Source of the DNA: Eimeria necatrix
Lineage: Eukaryota; Apicomplexa; Conoidasida; Eucoccidiorida; Eimeriidae
Length of the DNA: 64,000 nucleotides
Reading direction: 5' to 3'
Assembly (NCBI RefSeq): GCF_000499385.1
Contig: NW_013655200.1
Coordinates: forward strand, 124,150 to 188,149
Under the pieces are notes generated by a model. The model was not told the origin of the DNA. It saw nothing but the letters and a program-made list of their open reading frames with translations, and ran no database searches. Numbering within the stretch: the stretch's first letter is position 1; the number at the start of each line of letters is the position of its first letter. The translations under genes and the position numbers were made by a program. Of the stretch, positions 39,962-52,603 are shown in pieces.

Positions 39962-40150
39962 GTGTTCAAGAGCTGCATAAAAAGTGCCTGCTCTTCTCTT
40001 CAATGAATGTTTCGTGGGAGTTGACGTGCTCAAATACTGCATGAAGAAGTGTCTGCTGTGTCATTCAGTGAATGCGTCGCGGGAGTTGGTGCTGAGGAAC
40101 GCGCCGCACAGCCCAAGCCCGCTTGTTCCATTGCCTCAGTGAACATTCTA
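39962..40150. repeat. Degenerate 64-bp tandem repeat, about 3 copies
   Basis: Units start near 39962, 40026 and 40089. Copies one and two share GTG(T/C)TCAA, CTGCAT, AAGTG, CAATGAATG/CAGTGAATG and GGGAGTTG. The third is more diverged but keeps GTGCTGAGG and CAGTGAAC. Confidence 0.7.
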
Positions 40151-41324
40151 GACCAACTTCTGCTGTTCCTTAGTCTCGCGTTTTTCTTCATTTGCCTTCG
40201 GTAGTCCACTATCGTAACATACTCGTCATTATTCCTCCGCGGTCTGTGCCGCACCTACTGACTTGTAGCTCCCTCATGCAGTTCTACACTGCAGTGCATT
40301 AGCAAAGAGTACAAAACTTTCATGCTATATGGTAGAGTTTGAATAATTCAGGATATACAATACGCGCAAACTGGTCAAAAACGCGTTACTTGAGTGAAAC
40401 ATTCCGCGCCGCGTTGTTCCTCCCCACTACAAGCGGCCAGTGTTCGCTTCCCATTACTGCGCCTCTTAGCCACTCCTAGCTCATTAGTACAAAAATGCCA
40501 ACATCAGATAGATATTCTCAGCTGCTTCTTTGGTCCTGTGAATCCCCATGAAGCCTTGACGCAGAACAGGCCCCAAGAGCTTGCCTAAGGGGTCCGCTTT
40601 GGAGAGCCAAAGTGCTATCACCCTTCCCCTGGCTTTGCAAACCCTGAAATATTCCTACGATGCGCTTATGAAAACTACAGGAGGCCAGTATGACATACTG
40701 GCTGGTGTAGGCTAACCGAAGACAATGCAATCAGCCACCGGTACTGGCGGAGAACAACTCGATAGTGGCTGGATGGTCTGCTAGCGGTCCTTCCCCGAAG
40801 TATGCGTATGAACAATGCTTGCATCAAAGAAGATTCGAAAAAGCAAACAACCGCGTCGATTACGCTTGCCGTTCTTACGAATTTCGTTGCGCATGGCCTG
40901 TATGAGCGAAGCCACAGAGCCACTGGCGCCCGCAGCTGCATGCTCCACTACAGAGCCTCTCCTGCCCTTTCCCTTTGACAAAAAGAAAAACAATTGCAAA
41001 TTAATGATGATTTGCATTTAACGAATCTTCCCTGGTAGGGCAGTTTCCTTCGGGGAGAAATGCAAGAGGCACAACCTCATACCTCGCAGCCCCAGTTTAG
41101 GCAAATGGGCCGTAGCGTCGAGCTGACATAGAATAAGGACCAACTTGTTTCTGTGGCAAATACGCTTGGAAATTGACTGTTCATCGGGCGAATTGGTAGA
41201 GAAGCTTCCATTCATACGCTGTATGGCACTGTATGGCACGCCCCTCGGCATCAAGGGGCTTGGGCCTGTTCGGAATGCCGCCAATTAGTATTTTCTGTCA
41301 GTCGGCGTCTTCACTGATGCATCA

Positions 41325-43298
41325 ATGGGAAACTCGTGCTCCCCAGGCTGCATTGCTGCCACCCCGGCCCACCGACGCGGAGTTGATGACATTCGCAGGT
41401 ACTACAAGATAGGTCGCATCATAGGCTGCGGCTCCTTTGGCCAGGTACGAGAATGCATCGACAGGGAAACTGGCCAAGCCTATGCTGTGAAAGTGATGGA
41501 GCGGCGTATGAGTGGCAAGGATAAGATGACTCCTGGCCGGCCTTCTAACGAAGCTATGATACGCTCGGAGGTGGACATTCTCAAATCATTGAACCATGAG
41601 AACATTGTAGCGTTTGTAAAGTTTTTTGAAGACAAGCATTGTTTTTATGCCATCCTTGAAAAGTGCGACGGTGGCGAGCTCTTCCATCAGATTGTCAGCC
41701 GCAGGCAATTTACTGAAGAAGATGCGTCAGCCCTTTGCAGACAAATGGCATCAGCTCTCGCCTACCTTCACGGTCAGGGCGTTGTCCACCGCGACGTTAA
41801 GGTACGATGACCAAATGTAACTTTCCGTGACCAGCAGGGGCCCACTGGGTGCTCCCGTCAGGTTCCATTGCGGTGGTGATCAGATTTCACGGCTGCCCCG
41901 TTATTTGTAGTGTATGCAATTTCCCTGCAGTAGAGTAGCTCCTCTCAGTTTTGTGCTGCTCATGTGTTGCGATCTCTGACACTTTAGGCGGAGAATTTTC
42001 TTTTTAAGAACAAGGGACCCGACTCTGTCATCAAGCTTATTGACTTTGGAATGTCCGCACGGGTGAGCGGCGTTTCTGCTGCGCGCTGACGCTTCCCTGG
42101 CTTATTTGTGCTCAGTCTGGGCTGCAAGTTCGGGATTCCTGCTATGAATTTTTAACTTTCTTTCCATTTGCGTTTGTTGCCACAGTTACCGGAGTGCGGA
42201 TACCTAACGGACCTCTGCGGAAGTCCACACTACATATCTCCTGAACTGATTAGGTAGCTAACCTGCAAACTACAGCGCTCCTTATCAGTTAGGCAGTGCT
42301 TATCAAGTTTGTTAATTTTGAAAGACTTAACTACATGAAGAGCGTATGAGCGGTTATGCCTACAGCAAACGCTACGACCAAGGGGCGGATATGTGGGCGT
42401 TTGGAGTAATGATATACTTGATGCTTTTCGGAAGATATCCGTTTGAAGGAAGCAAGGCCAGTGCTATTGCAGTAAGCTCGCAGCTCCGTTTGACAAAATC
42501 ACTTTTCGCTGCAGAGGTGTATTGCATATTATTTCAGCCAGTTCAGCTCTTTGCGCTCACCGAAAGGATGCCTGTTTCGTGCAGAGGGAGGTGCAAAACA
42601 AGCAGCTCAACTGGTCGCGAGCTGCTTGTCCATTTTTGACGGATGCTGCGATTGATTTCCTGAGCCGCTTGTTGGACAGAAACGAAAAGACGCGACTCAC
42701 TGCAGCACAAGGTGAGGCTGGAGTCTACATCTTTCAGGTAGACCTTCGCGGAGCCGGCGAACGACCATGTTTCTTGCTGTTCATAGTTCTGACCATTGTT
42801 ACATTCTCCTCAAATCTGTCGCGTGCTGGTGTATTTTACGGGATGCGTGTGAGTAATGGTGTCCTTGCAGCCTTGGCGCATCCGTGGATATCACAGCCAT
42901 CACCGGACAAAGCGATGTCCGTGATTGGCAAGGATAAGCTGGAGCTAGCCCGGTGAGTTGCCTGTTATAGTTGTGTAGTTTGCCGTCTTTTGCTAGCGCC
43001 AGGCTAGCAGACAAATGTGAGGATTAGGTGCCAGACAGCCTGAAGATACTGCAACTACAGCCATGAATCCTGGGTCAGCCTGGTTACCCTTCCTGTGTTC
43101 TTTGAACTGTTTCGCTTGCTGTGCAGACGGCTCTCTGTTGATTGCGAACACCAGGGTAGTCAGGCATCCACAAAAAAGAATTTTAAGATTGACAAGGCCC
43201 CCAGACAGGTGCCGCTGCTGACAGTTACAGCTGCTGACCGCTGTGCTGTGCCGAAGCGTATGCCCAGGGACTTACGAGTTCCCGTGCCTGCGTCTTAA
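41325..43298 (+). CDS. CaM-kinase/CDPK-like Ser/Thr protein kinase with acylated N-terminus
   Basis: Starts MGNSCSPGC, a strong N-myristoylation signal followed by cysteines fit for palmitoylation, so membrane attachment is likely. Kinase motifs in order: GCGSFG loop (residues 34-39), YAVKVM (Lys 56), HRDVK (155-159) then AENFLF, LIDFGMS (Asp 178), CGSPHYISPEL, DMWAFGVMIYLMLFGRYPF and subdomain XI ending AHPWISQ. Exons: 41325-41801, 41988-42062, 42186-42253, about 42343-42471, 42585-42711, 42871-42952, 43127-43298. The join between exons 3 and 4 is not settled: the best GT and AG do not agree in phase. After the kinase domain come only about 85 residues, Lys/Arg-rich and lacking EF-hands, so it is not a complete CDPK. 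Substrate unknown. Confidence 0.93.
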
Positions 43299-45349
43299 GG
43301 ACGCCACGTGCACGTACTATTTGCTAAAACACGTGTGGGGATTCTGTTAATATGACTGTGCGCCTCAGCATAGTCGCCATCAACTGGCAGACGGCATCGA
43401 CGGCAGTAGCCGGAACCAGAACGGAGAGTTCGACTCAGGATAAGGGGCAATTAGTGTTTGCGGGGAGACAATGACCGGTCCGTTGGAAATGAAGAGTTGA
43501 TTTGCCCATTCGGCATATGTGGCTGTTTCCTTGTGAAGTATTGTGTGCAAAGGCAGGCGCCCAAACGTGGGCGACTGCTAACCTCCGACAACTAAAGTGG
43601 TGGCGGAGTTACTATTTTTTTGGGGTCTGACATTACTGATGTGCTGGGAGATCATGGCCCAGGGAGGGGAAGACTATCTTTGCTCCACGACTACGTATTC
43701 CCGCCTGCCCGTCAAACTACACTGGACCATAATGCCTCCGCTGCAGTAAAACGCACCCATTCACGGCGCGGTGGTTGAGGTATCTTGACAATGTGTGGGA
43801 GTCAAGAAGCACCGGTACATGTCCTTGGCGTGTCAGCAGGTGTGCTTCGGTCGCGTGAGTGGTTTCTGTATGACGGGTTGGTCATGGGTTGCTGCGCAAT
43901 GTACAGGCAGGCAGGCGCCTAGTAAAATAAAACAGCATGATTGTGGGCGCCAATCCCTTCTACGCAACCCACTCCTGTTCCGTCTGCCGCACACGTCGTC
44001 GGTAAACCTTGGTTTTTCCTGCCAGCAGATACTCTGCGGGTATCTGGGGCGGTGGCCTCCGCGCAGCGGTGCCTGGCGACGCTGCTCTCTTTTGTTGACG
44101 ATCATAGAGCTTCTTGTCTTTTGCCTGCTTGTGAGGTGCAACAAATTCCTCTGACTCAGTACTCAGCTAATGGGGCATCGCCTCACGCGCTACGTCGTTC
44201 AGAATTTCGCATCTTTGGTAGCACATAGGTGGCTGATATCACCTGAAAACCGCGCTTGTGACATGCAGCCCATCAAAAATCCACCATGCGGATTCATGGA
44301 GTCATTTAGAGCAGTGCAGTGCAGTGCACTTGAGCACCAAGACAATTCCGAGAATTGCACAGCAATGTTTCCAAAAAGCAAAGCATAAACCATTAAATTG
44401 TACACGCATCCAGAGCACGCACCAACAACAAAGCTAGCTACGCACAATGCCAGGCAGGAGCGCAGCGGCAACGAAGATGCTGGGCTTGGCGGTCTCCTGC
44501 TGGCCAACGTATACGTTTGGCGTCAAGCTTGGTGAGCGGGGCCAGCAGTCACATCGGATCAGGAAGACGACCAGTATGTGGCGTGCAGTCCCACTGCATT
44601 CTAAGCTTCCGACAAGGCACCGGAGCATCTTTCTGTACGTTTTCCCTCTAGCGCGACCCCGAAGGAGGCCGTCTCGCGTAGTCGTCTTCGCGTTCCCTGT
44701 CGTGATAACGCGGGGGGCGGGCGTCCCTGTGGCACAGTACGCATGCGTCCCTCATCATAAGCACATTGTGTCACTGTGGAGCGCAAAACAAACAGAACGA
44801 GGCTCGAGGCACGTGACTGCCAAGGAGGCAACATACCATGACATGCACGCATGGACCATCATCCGCACACGTGTATCCTTAAGTGTCAGTCTTCCCGAAA
44901 GACCAACAAAGCAATCATTACAGCGAAGTGATGTGGGTTACGTCTGTCACGCCATCTACTTGTCTTCTCGCGACCCTGGGGCTCTCTTGGCCAGCCACTG
45001 CAGTGCTCTTCTACAGAGTGCCTCGCGCCTGGATGTGATACCGCTCATTTCCAGCAGACGGCTTCGACCGCGCCGCTCTTGGTCACTGCTTCTCTGCCAG
45101 CCTATTAATACGCTTTAAGCCTCTGGATTGATCAGCACCATTTCTCTCATTCCTTGGGTGGCTTTCAGAGAGGCGCCTTTGGCTTGGCATTGCACATTTC
45201 TCTTTCATTTCGCACTTGACGCGTTCGCCTCAGCACGGTGGGACTGGAGTGTCACGACAGCGTTTACTTCCGACGCCGCGTTCTAGTTAAATTAGTCATT
45301 GGTTGTTTCAGGCAGGCAATTCATTTCTCGCGCATGCCCACTAGCTCGC
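43299..45349. other. Convergent intergenic region, no gene seen
   Basis: Between the kinase 3' end and the SR protein 3' end. The plus frame 44447-45118 is long (223 codons) but has no motif, and its composition (Arg/Ser/Pro scatter) looks like chance. Nothing else is supported. Confidence 0.5.
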
Positions 45350-46531
45350 TCACTCTGGCGGATAGCGGTAACGGTCGCCGCGGTAGCCATCGTAAGGCCG
45401 CGACCGGCTCCTGCTGCGGCCCGCGCGGGGGCGTCTCTCGTCCTCCATGCCCTTATACTCTCGTCGCCGGTCTTCTGGCCCTCCGTAGCCGTCGTCGTAG
45501 CCGTCGCGGCCTCGCCTCCCGTAAGAGTCGCCGTTCCCTCGATAGCCTCCGTCATACATTTGGCGGTCTCGTTCATACCGCCCTTGCCGGCCATCATAGC
45601 GGCTACCTCCGTACCCGTCGCGCCCTGGGGGCCCACGGCCCATCGGGGGGCTTCCCCTGTAGTACCTGCTGCACCGCCAAGCACGCGCACTAGTTGGCAA
45701 TATAAAAATTTCCAAGACCAGCAACAGTTGCAGCCAGAGTCACACATAATGGCTCAGGGAGGGGCCCAAGGCACAAAGAGGGGCGAATCTTTTTGGTGGG
45801 GGAAGTCATTGCAAGACCCAGTCCCGTCCTATCGAAGCTGTGTCCACTCAAATGTCAAGGACGCACCCGTTCTGACGCTCGGCAAGTATTTTCCTCATTG
45901 TGTGGGGCTGCAGGAGACGCGCAATTGAGACTACACAAGCAAATGCTTAGTGGCAGGCAAGGACTGCGAACTTCTGGCCTAGTCACTGATATACATGTGT
46001 AGGGATACGGAAAAGGGGTGACTCAGTGTTGGCAGGGGCAAGCAAGCAGCGCCATATAGGCCGTGTTCGCTCACCGACTTCCGCCTGTCTTGCGCAATTA
46101 TCACCGAGAGTTCATTGCCATCTAGGACGTATCTGTCGAACTCGCGCACGGCATCTTGGGCATCCTTCTCGTCAAAGTATTCCACGAAACCAAAACCTCT
46201 GCGGCATGCAAAAGAACCAAAAAGCGGACACGCCAGAGACCCATAATTCACTGCAGACACTCAGAGAAGTGCAGAGACGCAAGGCAATTGACACGGCGCT
46301 GCTTTTTTGTGATGGATCTGCAGATGCTACGCTTCCATGCGCATCAAAAGTATCACTGGTGAAGAGGAGGGTCAGGAGGGTCAAGGCGTACCGGGGCTCC
46401 CTCGTAGTATGGTCAATAGGCAAATATACATCCTTAACACGCCCAATCCTCTCAAAGATTTCGCGGACTTTTTCAGGAGTTGTTTCATAGCGCAAATTGC
46501 GCAGAAGGAGAGAGCAGCCGCGATTTGCCAT
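45350..46531 (-). CDS. SR-family splicing factor (one RRM plus RS/RGG tail)
   Basis: Nuclear pre-mRNA splicing regulator by family. Exon 1 46531-46392 and exon 2 46198-46075 join in phase to a complete RRM: RNP2 is SLLLRNL (residues 7-13) and RNP1 is RGFGFVEY, after LPIDHTTREP. This spacing and the DVYLP-ID pattern resemble plant SCL/human SRSF10-type proteins. The final exon (about 45680-45350) encodes a Gly/Arg/Tyr/Asp-rich tail (PPMGRGPPGRDGYGG) ending RSRSRSRPYDG and a few more residues. The link between exon 2 and the tail is out of phase by the simplest route, so a small extra exon may exist between 45690 and 46070. The opposite-strand frames over the tail are shadows. Confidence 0.92.
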
Positions 46532-47780
46532 GGTGCAAAAAGCGGGAAAAGCGTGACGACAGATCTACCTGTTGCGACACCGGCCACCACGTCGACGACG
46601 AGCCTGCAAGTTACAGCTCTAGTTTCCTCAGCTCCCTCCACTTCTCGGGTCCTGTAAATCCCTTTATGAAAATGATTTTGGTGGGTGGTGCTTGAAGAAA
46701 TCCTGGGGAGACTCCCAAGAGGGCCGGGAAAAAATCATGCCGTCCCAGTAGCCTCTACGCCACTCATACACCGTTGCGCGCGACAGAATACAACGCTTTC
46801 AAGGCGTGGCCGCCAAGTTTGAATTTAAGTGCGCATAGCTTCAAAAAAAAGTACACTTGCCCCTCTGTCCCTCGTTATTGGTGAAGACTCTCCTCAGGTC
46901 ACATGCAACCTGGGGTACCCAAGGTAGTGGCTGATGGTGCAGCAACACATGCACCCGTGGATGCTGGGCCTGGCACGGACACTTTCACTGCGCTTTTAGG
47001 AACTTGCACAATATCTGATGAATATTTCTGAGGTAGGGCTAAGCCAAGAGAGCCAATGGGATGTACTGCCAGCTTCATAGTCTATGGATGGCGCCCACCG
47101 CATTGCATGCCGAGATACGGAAGAGCTAGAAACTAATGCGCTAAATAATGATCAGCAATTCATAGTTAGTTGCCCAGCGTTTACAGGTGCTGTCACGGCT
47201 TAGAAAGAGACAACAGCTGGGTGGGATGTCCGCAGCCCATACTTACGCCGACCTTGATACTTACGCCGACCTTGAATGCACGGCCCAGTTAAGTAAGTAG
47301 GCTTGGGATCTTTGGTACCCTCGAGCAACTAAAAGCGTGGCCCTATTCTGGGCAGCACGATTGTTTTTTCGCACAACATATGCAGAAAGCTCTGCAAAAG
47401 CTGGCTTGGGCCCACGGCGGTCTTGCGGGTTTGCCACTCTGGAAGGTTTTCTCATCTCAAACTTGAGGGTCGCTCGCGCTACGCGTAGCTCTTTTTTCGC
47501 GGAAGAGCCAAAGCGAAATTGCATCAGGGAATGGTTGGGGGCCTGCGCTTTGCGTATGTACTGTTGGCAGGCTTCACAGCCGTCCTGTAGAGTTCTGTTC
47601 GCCTATTTGACTTCATGGACAACTTTAGTAGCTTAGCCTATATATCTTGGTGTCTCAGATTATCACACTGACAGAAATTCTGTCGTAGAAAAACGGTAGA
47701 CTAACTGTGAGCCTTTGCCTGCTGGCACACTCACCTTCTTCGTTATTACGTAGTTCTCTCTACTGGCTGAGGCGACGTTG
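46532..47780. other. Divergent intergenic region
   Basis: Promoter region for the SR gene (minus) and the next plus gene. Contains an exact 18-bp direct repeat twice in tandem (47239-47256 and 47257-47274) and a TTGCATGC near 47104. The overlapping frames near 47.3-47.6 kb show no motif. Confidence 0.55.
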
Positions 47781-49752
47781 ATGATGACGCGGGACAATCC
47801 ATGCACACCGTCGCCCCTTTCAGCCCCTCGCAGTTGTTCCCGCAAGGTGCAGTTTGGTGACTTGGCCGCAGCTGCTGCTCGCGTTTATGTTGGACGCTGT
47901 ACGGCCTGCGGGTTAGAGCGCCTACTCTCAGCCCAGGCTGGAACGAAGAAACTGCTTGAAGGCAGTGGCCTTCTTCACAACTCCGGCAAAGAGCAGAAAC
48001 CTATATGTGCCAATGCAGTGGCCTGCGAATTTGTTGCCTCCATCTCGAGATCATGCTTATCACGCATTCAGTCAGCACGAGCAGGGCAGGCTACTGCTGG
48101 CATACAGCCGGCAGAAAGCTCTCCCCAAGACGCATGCTCCGCCGTACAGGAGCTCTCTTGCAACTCTGCTTGTGTTGACAATATGGAGCCACAAGCTCCG
48201 CTGTTATCCCAGGAAAAGCCACTTGAACACAGTGCATCATCAACGAAATCGCATCAGAGCCTTGAGGAGCCTCAAGCTCCTGCTAGTCCTACCAACTGTG
48301 GAAATGCGAGTTGCAGTGTTGGTGGCCAGTCACAAGAAATAAACAATGGTGAGTTTAAAGATCTGTGGCAGCACTATTCAGATAAAGCATTCGAGTCATC
48401 TCATAGTTTGCTTAGAGGTCACGAATATGTACGAAGTGTTATAGTTGAAGACCAGGAACATGTTATAGGTATACACATTCCGCACTTCAAGACAAATCAG
48501 CGCTCAGGGCAATTAGTCAGCACTGGCAGAATGGATCTAGTGAGGGCATCATGCCTCGTGCCCTTGGAAGCATCACAATCTTGCATGCCACAGTCCGGCA
48601 CCAGCAGGCGGCCCACGCCCAATTCAATTGGTTTGGCAAGACTTGTGGCTGCAAATACAGACGAAACAAGGGACCTGCCACCAACTGAGGAGCTCGCGGG
48701 TTCGCGGGCGGGCGCGATACGTGATGAGAAAGAAGAGTGGATAAAAAGTTACATGCAACTTTCTGAGAAGTACGTAGTCTGTACTGATAAAATAAGGAGT
48801 CCATAATATTCATAGAGTTCTGCTAAGGAATGGTAAATATTGAGCATCAAAATTACTTCTCGCGAATGCTTGTGCAGGCACAGAGACTTGTTCTACGAGC
48901 TAATTTCCCTACTGTCAGATGCCAAACTACCGCGCTGGCAAGTTAGTCTTGAGAGTTTTAACGCTTGCTTGCTCTATTCATTGCTTCCACCTGCACCTGT
49001 TCAGAGTGCATCCATGCAGCAGCATTATAGCTCAGGCATTCCGTCAACTGCTGTGATGGTGGCTGCTCAGCGTGACGCTCTCGGATTGGCTATCATTTCC
49101 TTCCGGCGCGAGTACGAAAAGGTAGGAAGGAAAGCCTCTTTGTGGAGTCATGACACATCTCCAGAAGATAAATTTCCTAACTTCCAAGGTCTTCCAGGTT
49201 CTTTTGCTCTTTCTTAGGCACTGCATGAGTTGGAAGGCGAAATTGAAAGCGTCCGTTCGTCTGTCAATCTGACGAGTACGTTAAGCATCTTTTTTAGGAG
49301 TGATGCAACGCAAACCAAGGCTTTGGGTTTTTGCACTGAGAGCTATTCTAAAGATTTTTTGGTGGTTTTGGCGCCGTTGGCCCATCATAAACAATGCAAC
49401 ATGGAGTTCGTGCCTCGAGCATTGATGTATGCTTTTCCAGAGGTGCAGTCATGCGCCAACCCAGGCGGAAATAAACTTGGCATCCTCTGCAATGCTGGGC
49501 TGATATCGCACCTGAAGGAGGCTTGGAAAGGCAAAATTCTTCACCTTGAGGACATGCAAGTAGGCATACAATGGCTGCATTTGCACAGAAAAGGTTTGCC
49601 GTTTAGAGTAGGTGTCTAGAGATTCTCCCATTTAGCTCGAAGAAATGTCTGTGCCTTCAGAACCAAATAGCGGCATCTCTCTTCAGCAATCCATATGCCA
49701 CGTCGAAAACATTAAAAGATGCGTTGAAGAGCGAGCGAATCGTCTAAAATGA
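47781..49752 (+). CDS. Unrecognised protein with C-terminal coiled coil
   Basis: Long first exon from ATG 47781 to about 48770: basic N-terminus, then a Ser/Glu/Gln-rich disordered stretch, ending in a charged helix (EEWIKSYMQLSEKY). Next exons: 48878-49121 (HRDLFYELISLLSD..., then RREYEK) and 49218-about 49279 (ALHELEGEIESVRSSV). One follows at about 49440-49607 (SHLKEAWKGKILHLEDM), and last 49636-49752 (QQSICHVENIKRCVEERANRLK, stop). Exon 2 to 3 and the final join are in phase; the exon 1 donor is not settled. The heptad-like helices suggest oligomerisation or a structural role. No enzyme motif is visible and I do not recognise the family. Confidence 0.7.
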
Positions 49753-50891
49753 ACCAGCATGTTGGAGCACGGAATCGGCCTCTCAGCAGTGAGTATCGCA
49801 GACTCAGAATGACTGTGGCTGGTGCCTCCATTGCAAGGGAAGTTTACTTCTCTTTGATCTAAAGGGATTCATGATGATCTCAAGGGCTCAAAGGCAAGCC
49901 TTCTCTCTAGGAGAAGCCAACGCTGTCATTCAGTAGAAACAGGCCTCTCACTGCTGCGGAATCATCGCAGCACGCGTGACAGTGCCAACTCAAGAATACG
50001 CAGGCAGATAGCAGCAAGAATAGAAAATGCCCGTTGAAAGGAAAACTGGAAAACGGTCATTGCTTGCAACTGCCTGCTATAATCGAAAATCCTTTAGCAG
50101 TGGTGTTTCCACTGTCCCATGAAATGAAAGATACAGAGAACAGAACCAAAAGTCAAGCTCCATATCGCTAACATTTTTGGCAGCTGAATCGAACAAAACA
50201 GAGAGCAGCTTGCGACATCGGGCTTAGGGAAACCAGCTCGTAGACTGTCTGCTGACGGCGGCGCACATTTCGAAATGTTAACTTGTAGGGTACGGTGTAA
50301 CTCCTACCTTTTAAAGTGTTCACTGAACGTCGAGCAAATTCATTAATGCTCTATGGGCTGTGGACACAGAAACTTCCAGCGACGTTAAATTCACGTTGGG
50401 GTAGCATCCTGTCACTTGCCCCTACTTTTATATTTAGATAGCGACACAAAATGGCTGATCACTCTTCAAGGGTGTGCCACAAAGAATCAGGATTATACGG
50501 GTTTTCTTGGCTTTCTGGTGCTCCAGTAGTAGCTGATGCTTATAAGGGCTACTGCAAGGTGGTCGTTGCCAACTTGTATTCTCTTAGCTTTGCAACATAG
50601 CTGGAGCGCGCTGTCACGTAGAAAGTAACCTGGATTTTTGGCTCCTTCAAACCTCTTAAACCCGTGCTCTAGGCCATGCGCGCAGGAGCGAGCGATTGAT
50701 ATATATGCCCTAAGTGTATACTTGTCAACAAAACATCAACTACGTGCTATGAGCGCCAAATCAATTTCCGTTGAATGGCATATGGCTGGGAAAGATAAAT
50801 TACTCTCCAGATAAATTATTCTCCGGTAAATGCACGCAGGTAAAATGGTTGACAGTACTGCCGAGAAAAACCGGAAGTAGGTGCAGAATGG
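49753..50891. other. Convergent intergenic region, nothing seen
   Basis: AT-rich spacer between two facing genes, without a frame over about 60 codons and no notable repeat. Confidence 0.65.
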
Positions 50892-52603
50892 CTAATTCGT
50901 TCGGCCAGAAAAGTGTAGCAACTGACGCAATTCTGCTTCGACAAACTCGGGTATACTGCCTCGCTGTTCACCTACATCTTGTTGCTGCAGTTGCCGGAGA
51001 GCAGCATCCGCCGCAACGGCGAATGCATCCCACAGAGCTTTTTGGCGGGCTCCTGTCAACAGGATGTCCCTCCCTAGACGACAAAGTTGCTCAGCAGTCG
51101 CCGCTCCGGCTGCTGCAGAGAAGGCGGCCAATACGTACTCTGCACTTATTTGCTGGCCCAGTCGGTCTAAGCCAACAAAGCCCTGAGCACACACGTGTTG
51201 ACACTGACCCACTGCGTTCACAGTAACACTTCACGTGACGGACCTCTACAAGAGAAGACAGCACATTGCAGCCAGCTCGGCAGCAACGGCAGCAGCTGCA
51301 GCAGTAGACTGACAAGCGCGAGGTCGAAGGGACTGCAGGGCAGCCGAGATGAAATCGCGCGGTAAAGATGGTCTTTCAAAAGATGCAACACTATGTCTCT
51401 ATCTCTTCTTAGCAACTCCATGGCATCTTCTGTGCTGTTCCATGCAGAGAAGCCAGCTGCTGCTTGGTGACTTATTTTATCCGGAAGCGGCAGTTTTAGG
51501 GCGTCCGAAATGGCTGCTAAGGGCCAAAGCAATGCAATACTTTCCCCGAAGCGTCTCTCCTCGACCAGTTGGCGACTTTTCTGCATTTTCCTCAGCTGCT
51601 TCTTTGTCACTGTTAGCAGCTCCTGTGCTGTTACTGCGCTAAGGCCCAAAGGCTCTGCTGTGGCCCCCAACAGCAGCAGCAGCCGGCGCAGCTGACTGAA
51701 GGTCATAACGGCCCACTGGGGCTGCACGCAGTTCAACAACTCCTGCAGCAGTGCTTGAGCTGCAGTTTCCACGGAGCGGTCAGTCAGCAAGTTTGCTTCT
51801 TTCATGGCAAGGAAAACTGTCGCAGCATCTGAGAAATGGACTCGAAAGTCCGCTTCATCGGCTTCCGACAAAGCCTCTTCTTGGGGAACTTGCTTCTCCT
51901 CCAGCAGCAGGGGAGCAGCGCCTCCTCGCGCGGCAGCTCGGAATGCCTTACCTAGTTTTCGGGCCACTGCAGTGGCTACTGGCGGCGTCAGTTCGCCCGC
52001 CCTTGAGAAAGCTGCAACTAGCAGGGAAGCAGTGGACAGCGAAAGCTGCCCCTTCTCCAGCAACTTTAGCACTTGCTCTCGCTGTAACGCCCAGAAGGCG
52101 CTGCCACGTGGTGTAGCTAGGCCTTGTGCTGCCTGCAGCAGTCTCGCACGCAGCCACGCCATGCCTCGGTCTGCTTCTGGAGGAAGTCACACATAACTTA
52201 CGGGTTCCCAGTAAGGTTTGCTGGTCTACCATGAGGCTTAGTGCTCCCCTACCGCCAGGACTCGCTGTACAACTGTCAGCGTATCATCAGCGCCTGCATC
52301 TTCCGTGGAATTCCTATCACTCGGGACAAGTGGCTCCTGCTGCCGCGTCCTACGCATACGAGCGAAACTGCGACAAGCTGTTGTAGCAGCCACGTCTCCA
52401 CGGCTATGCATCTGACACAGAGGGCTCCCCATAGGCGTCAAGCCACGAAGCGGCAAGACCACCGAAGAGGTCCCAAACTTCATTTTCGACAAGCCACATA
52501 TTAACGACCCAGTTGCGAATCTCTTTGTAAACGCAGTTGGTATCTCTGTTAAGGAACGTGAACAGCCCCCGGCGGCTGCTGATGCCGGCGGCAGTAACGC
52601 CAT
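50892..52603 (-). CDS. Leu/Ala-rich helical-repeat-like protein, possibly organellar
   Basis: Three coding blocks on the minus strand: 52603-about 52250, about 52180-51237 and about 51210-50892. The last two join in phase (TCT T / TG GGT), ending ELRQLLHFSGRTN. The join of the first block is out of phase by the visible signals, so it may be a separate exon arrangement. The first block has an Arg/Ser/Thr-rich, acid-poor start that would suit a mitochondrial presequence. The body is nearly all amphipathic helices rich in Leu, Ala, Gln and Arg (LVAAFSRAGEL, FSQLRRLLLLLGATAEPLG). This resembles the helical-repeat parts of apicomplexan RAP/HPR organellar RNA-binding proteins, but I see no RAP domain, so that assignment is a guess. 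Confidence 0.65.

Larger units (their letters stand above)
38777..41324. other. Divergent intergenic region between ADH5 and kinase
   Basis: Holds the presumed promoters of both genes. Contains a 15-bp hairpin (39598-39629) and a degenerate 64-bp tandem repeat (about 39962-40150). The scattered short frames lack motifs or supporting splice sites. Confidence 0.55.

Noticed and set aside
44447..45118. Plus-strand frame of 223 codons
   Set aside because: No motif, no promoter or exon context, and its Arg/Ser/Val scatter looks like chance. Left as non-coding.
45299..45928. Plus-strand frames of 150-209 codons
   Set aside because: They are the complement of the Arg/Gly/Ser-rich tail of the SR protein; biased composition opens several frames.
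50892..52603. Firm assignment as a RAP-domain protein
   Set aside because: Only the helical, Leu/Ala-rich character is seen. No recognisable RAP domain motif is present at the C-terminus.
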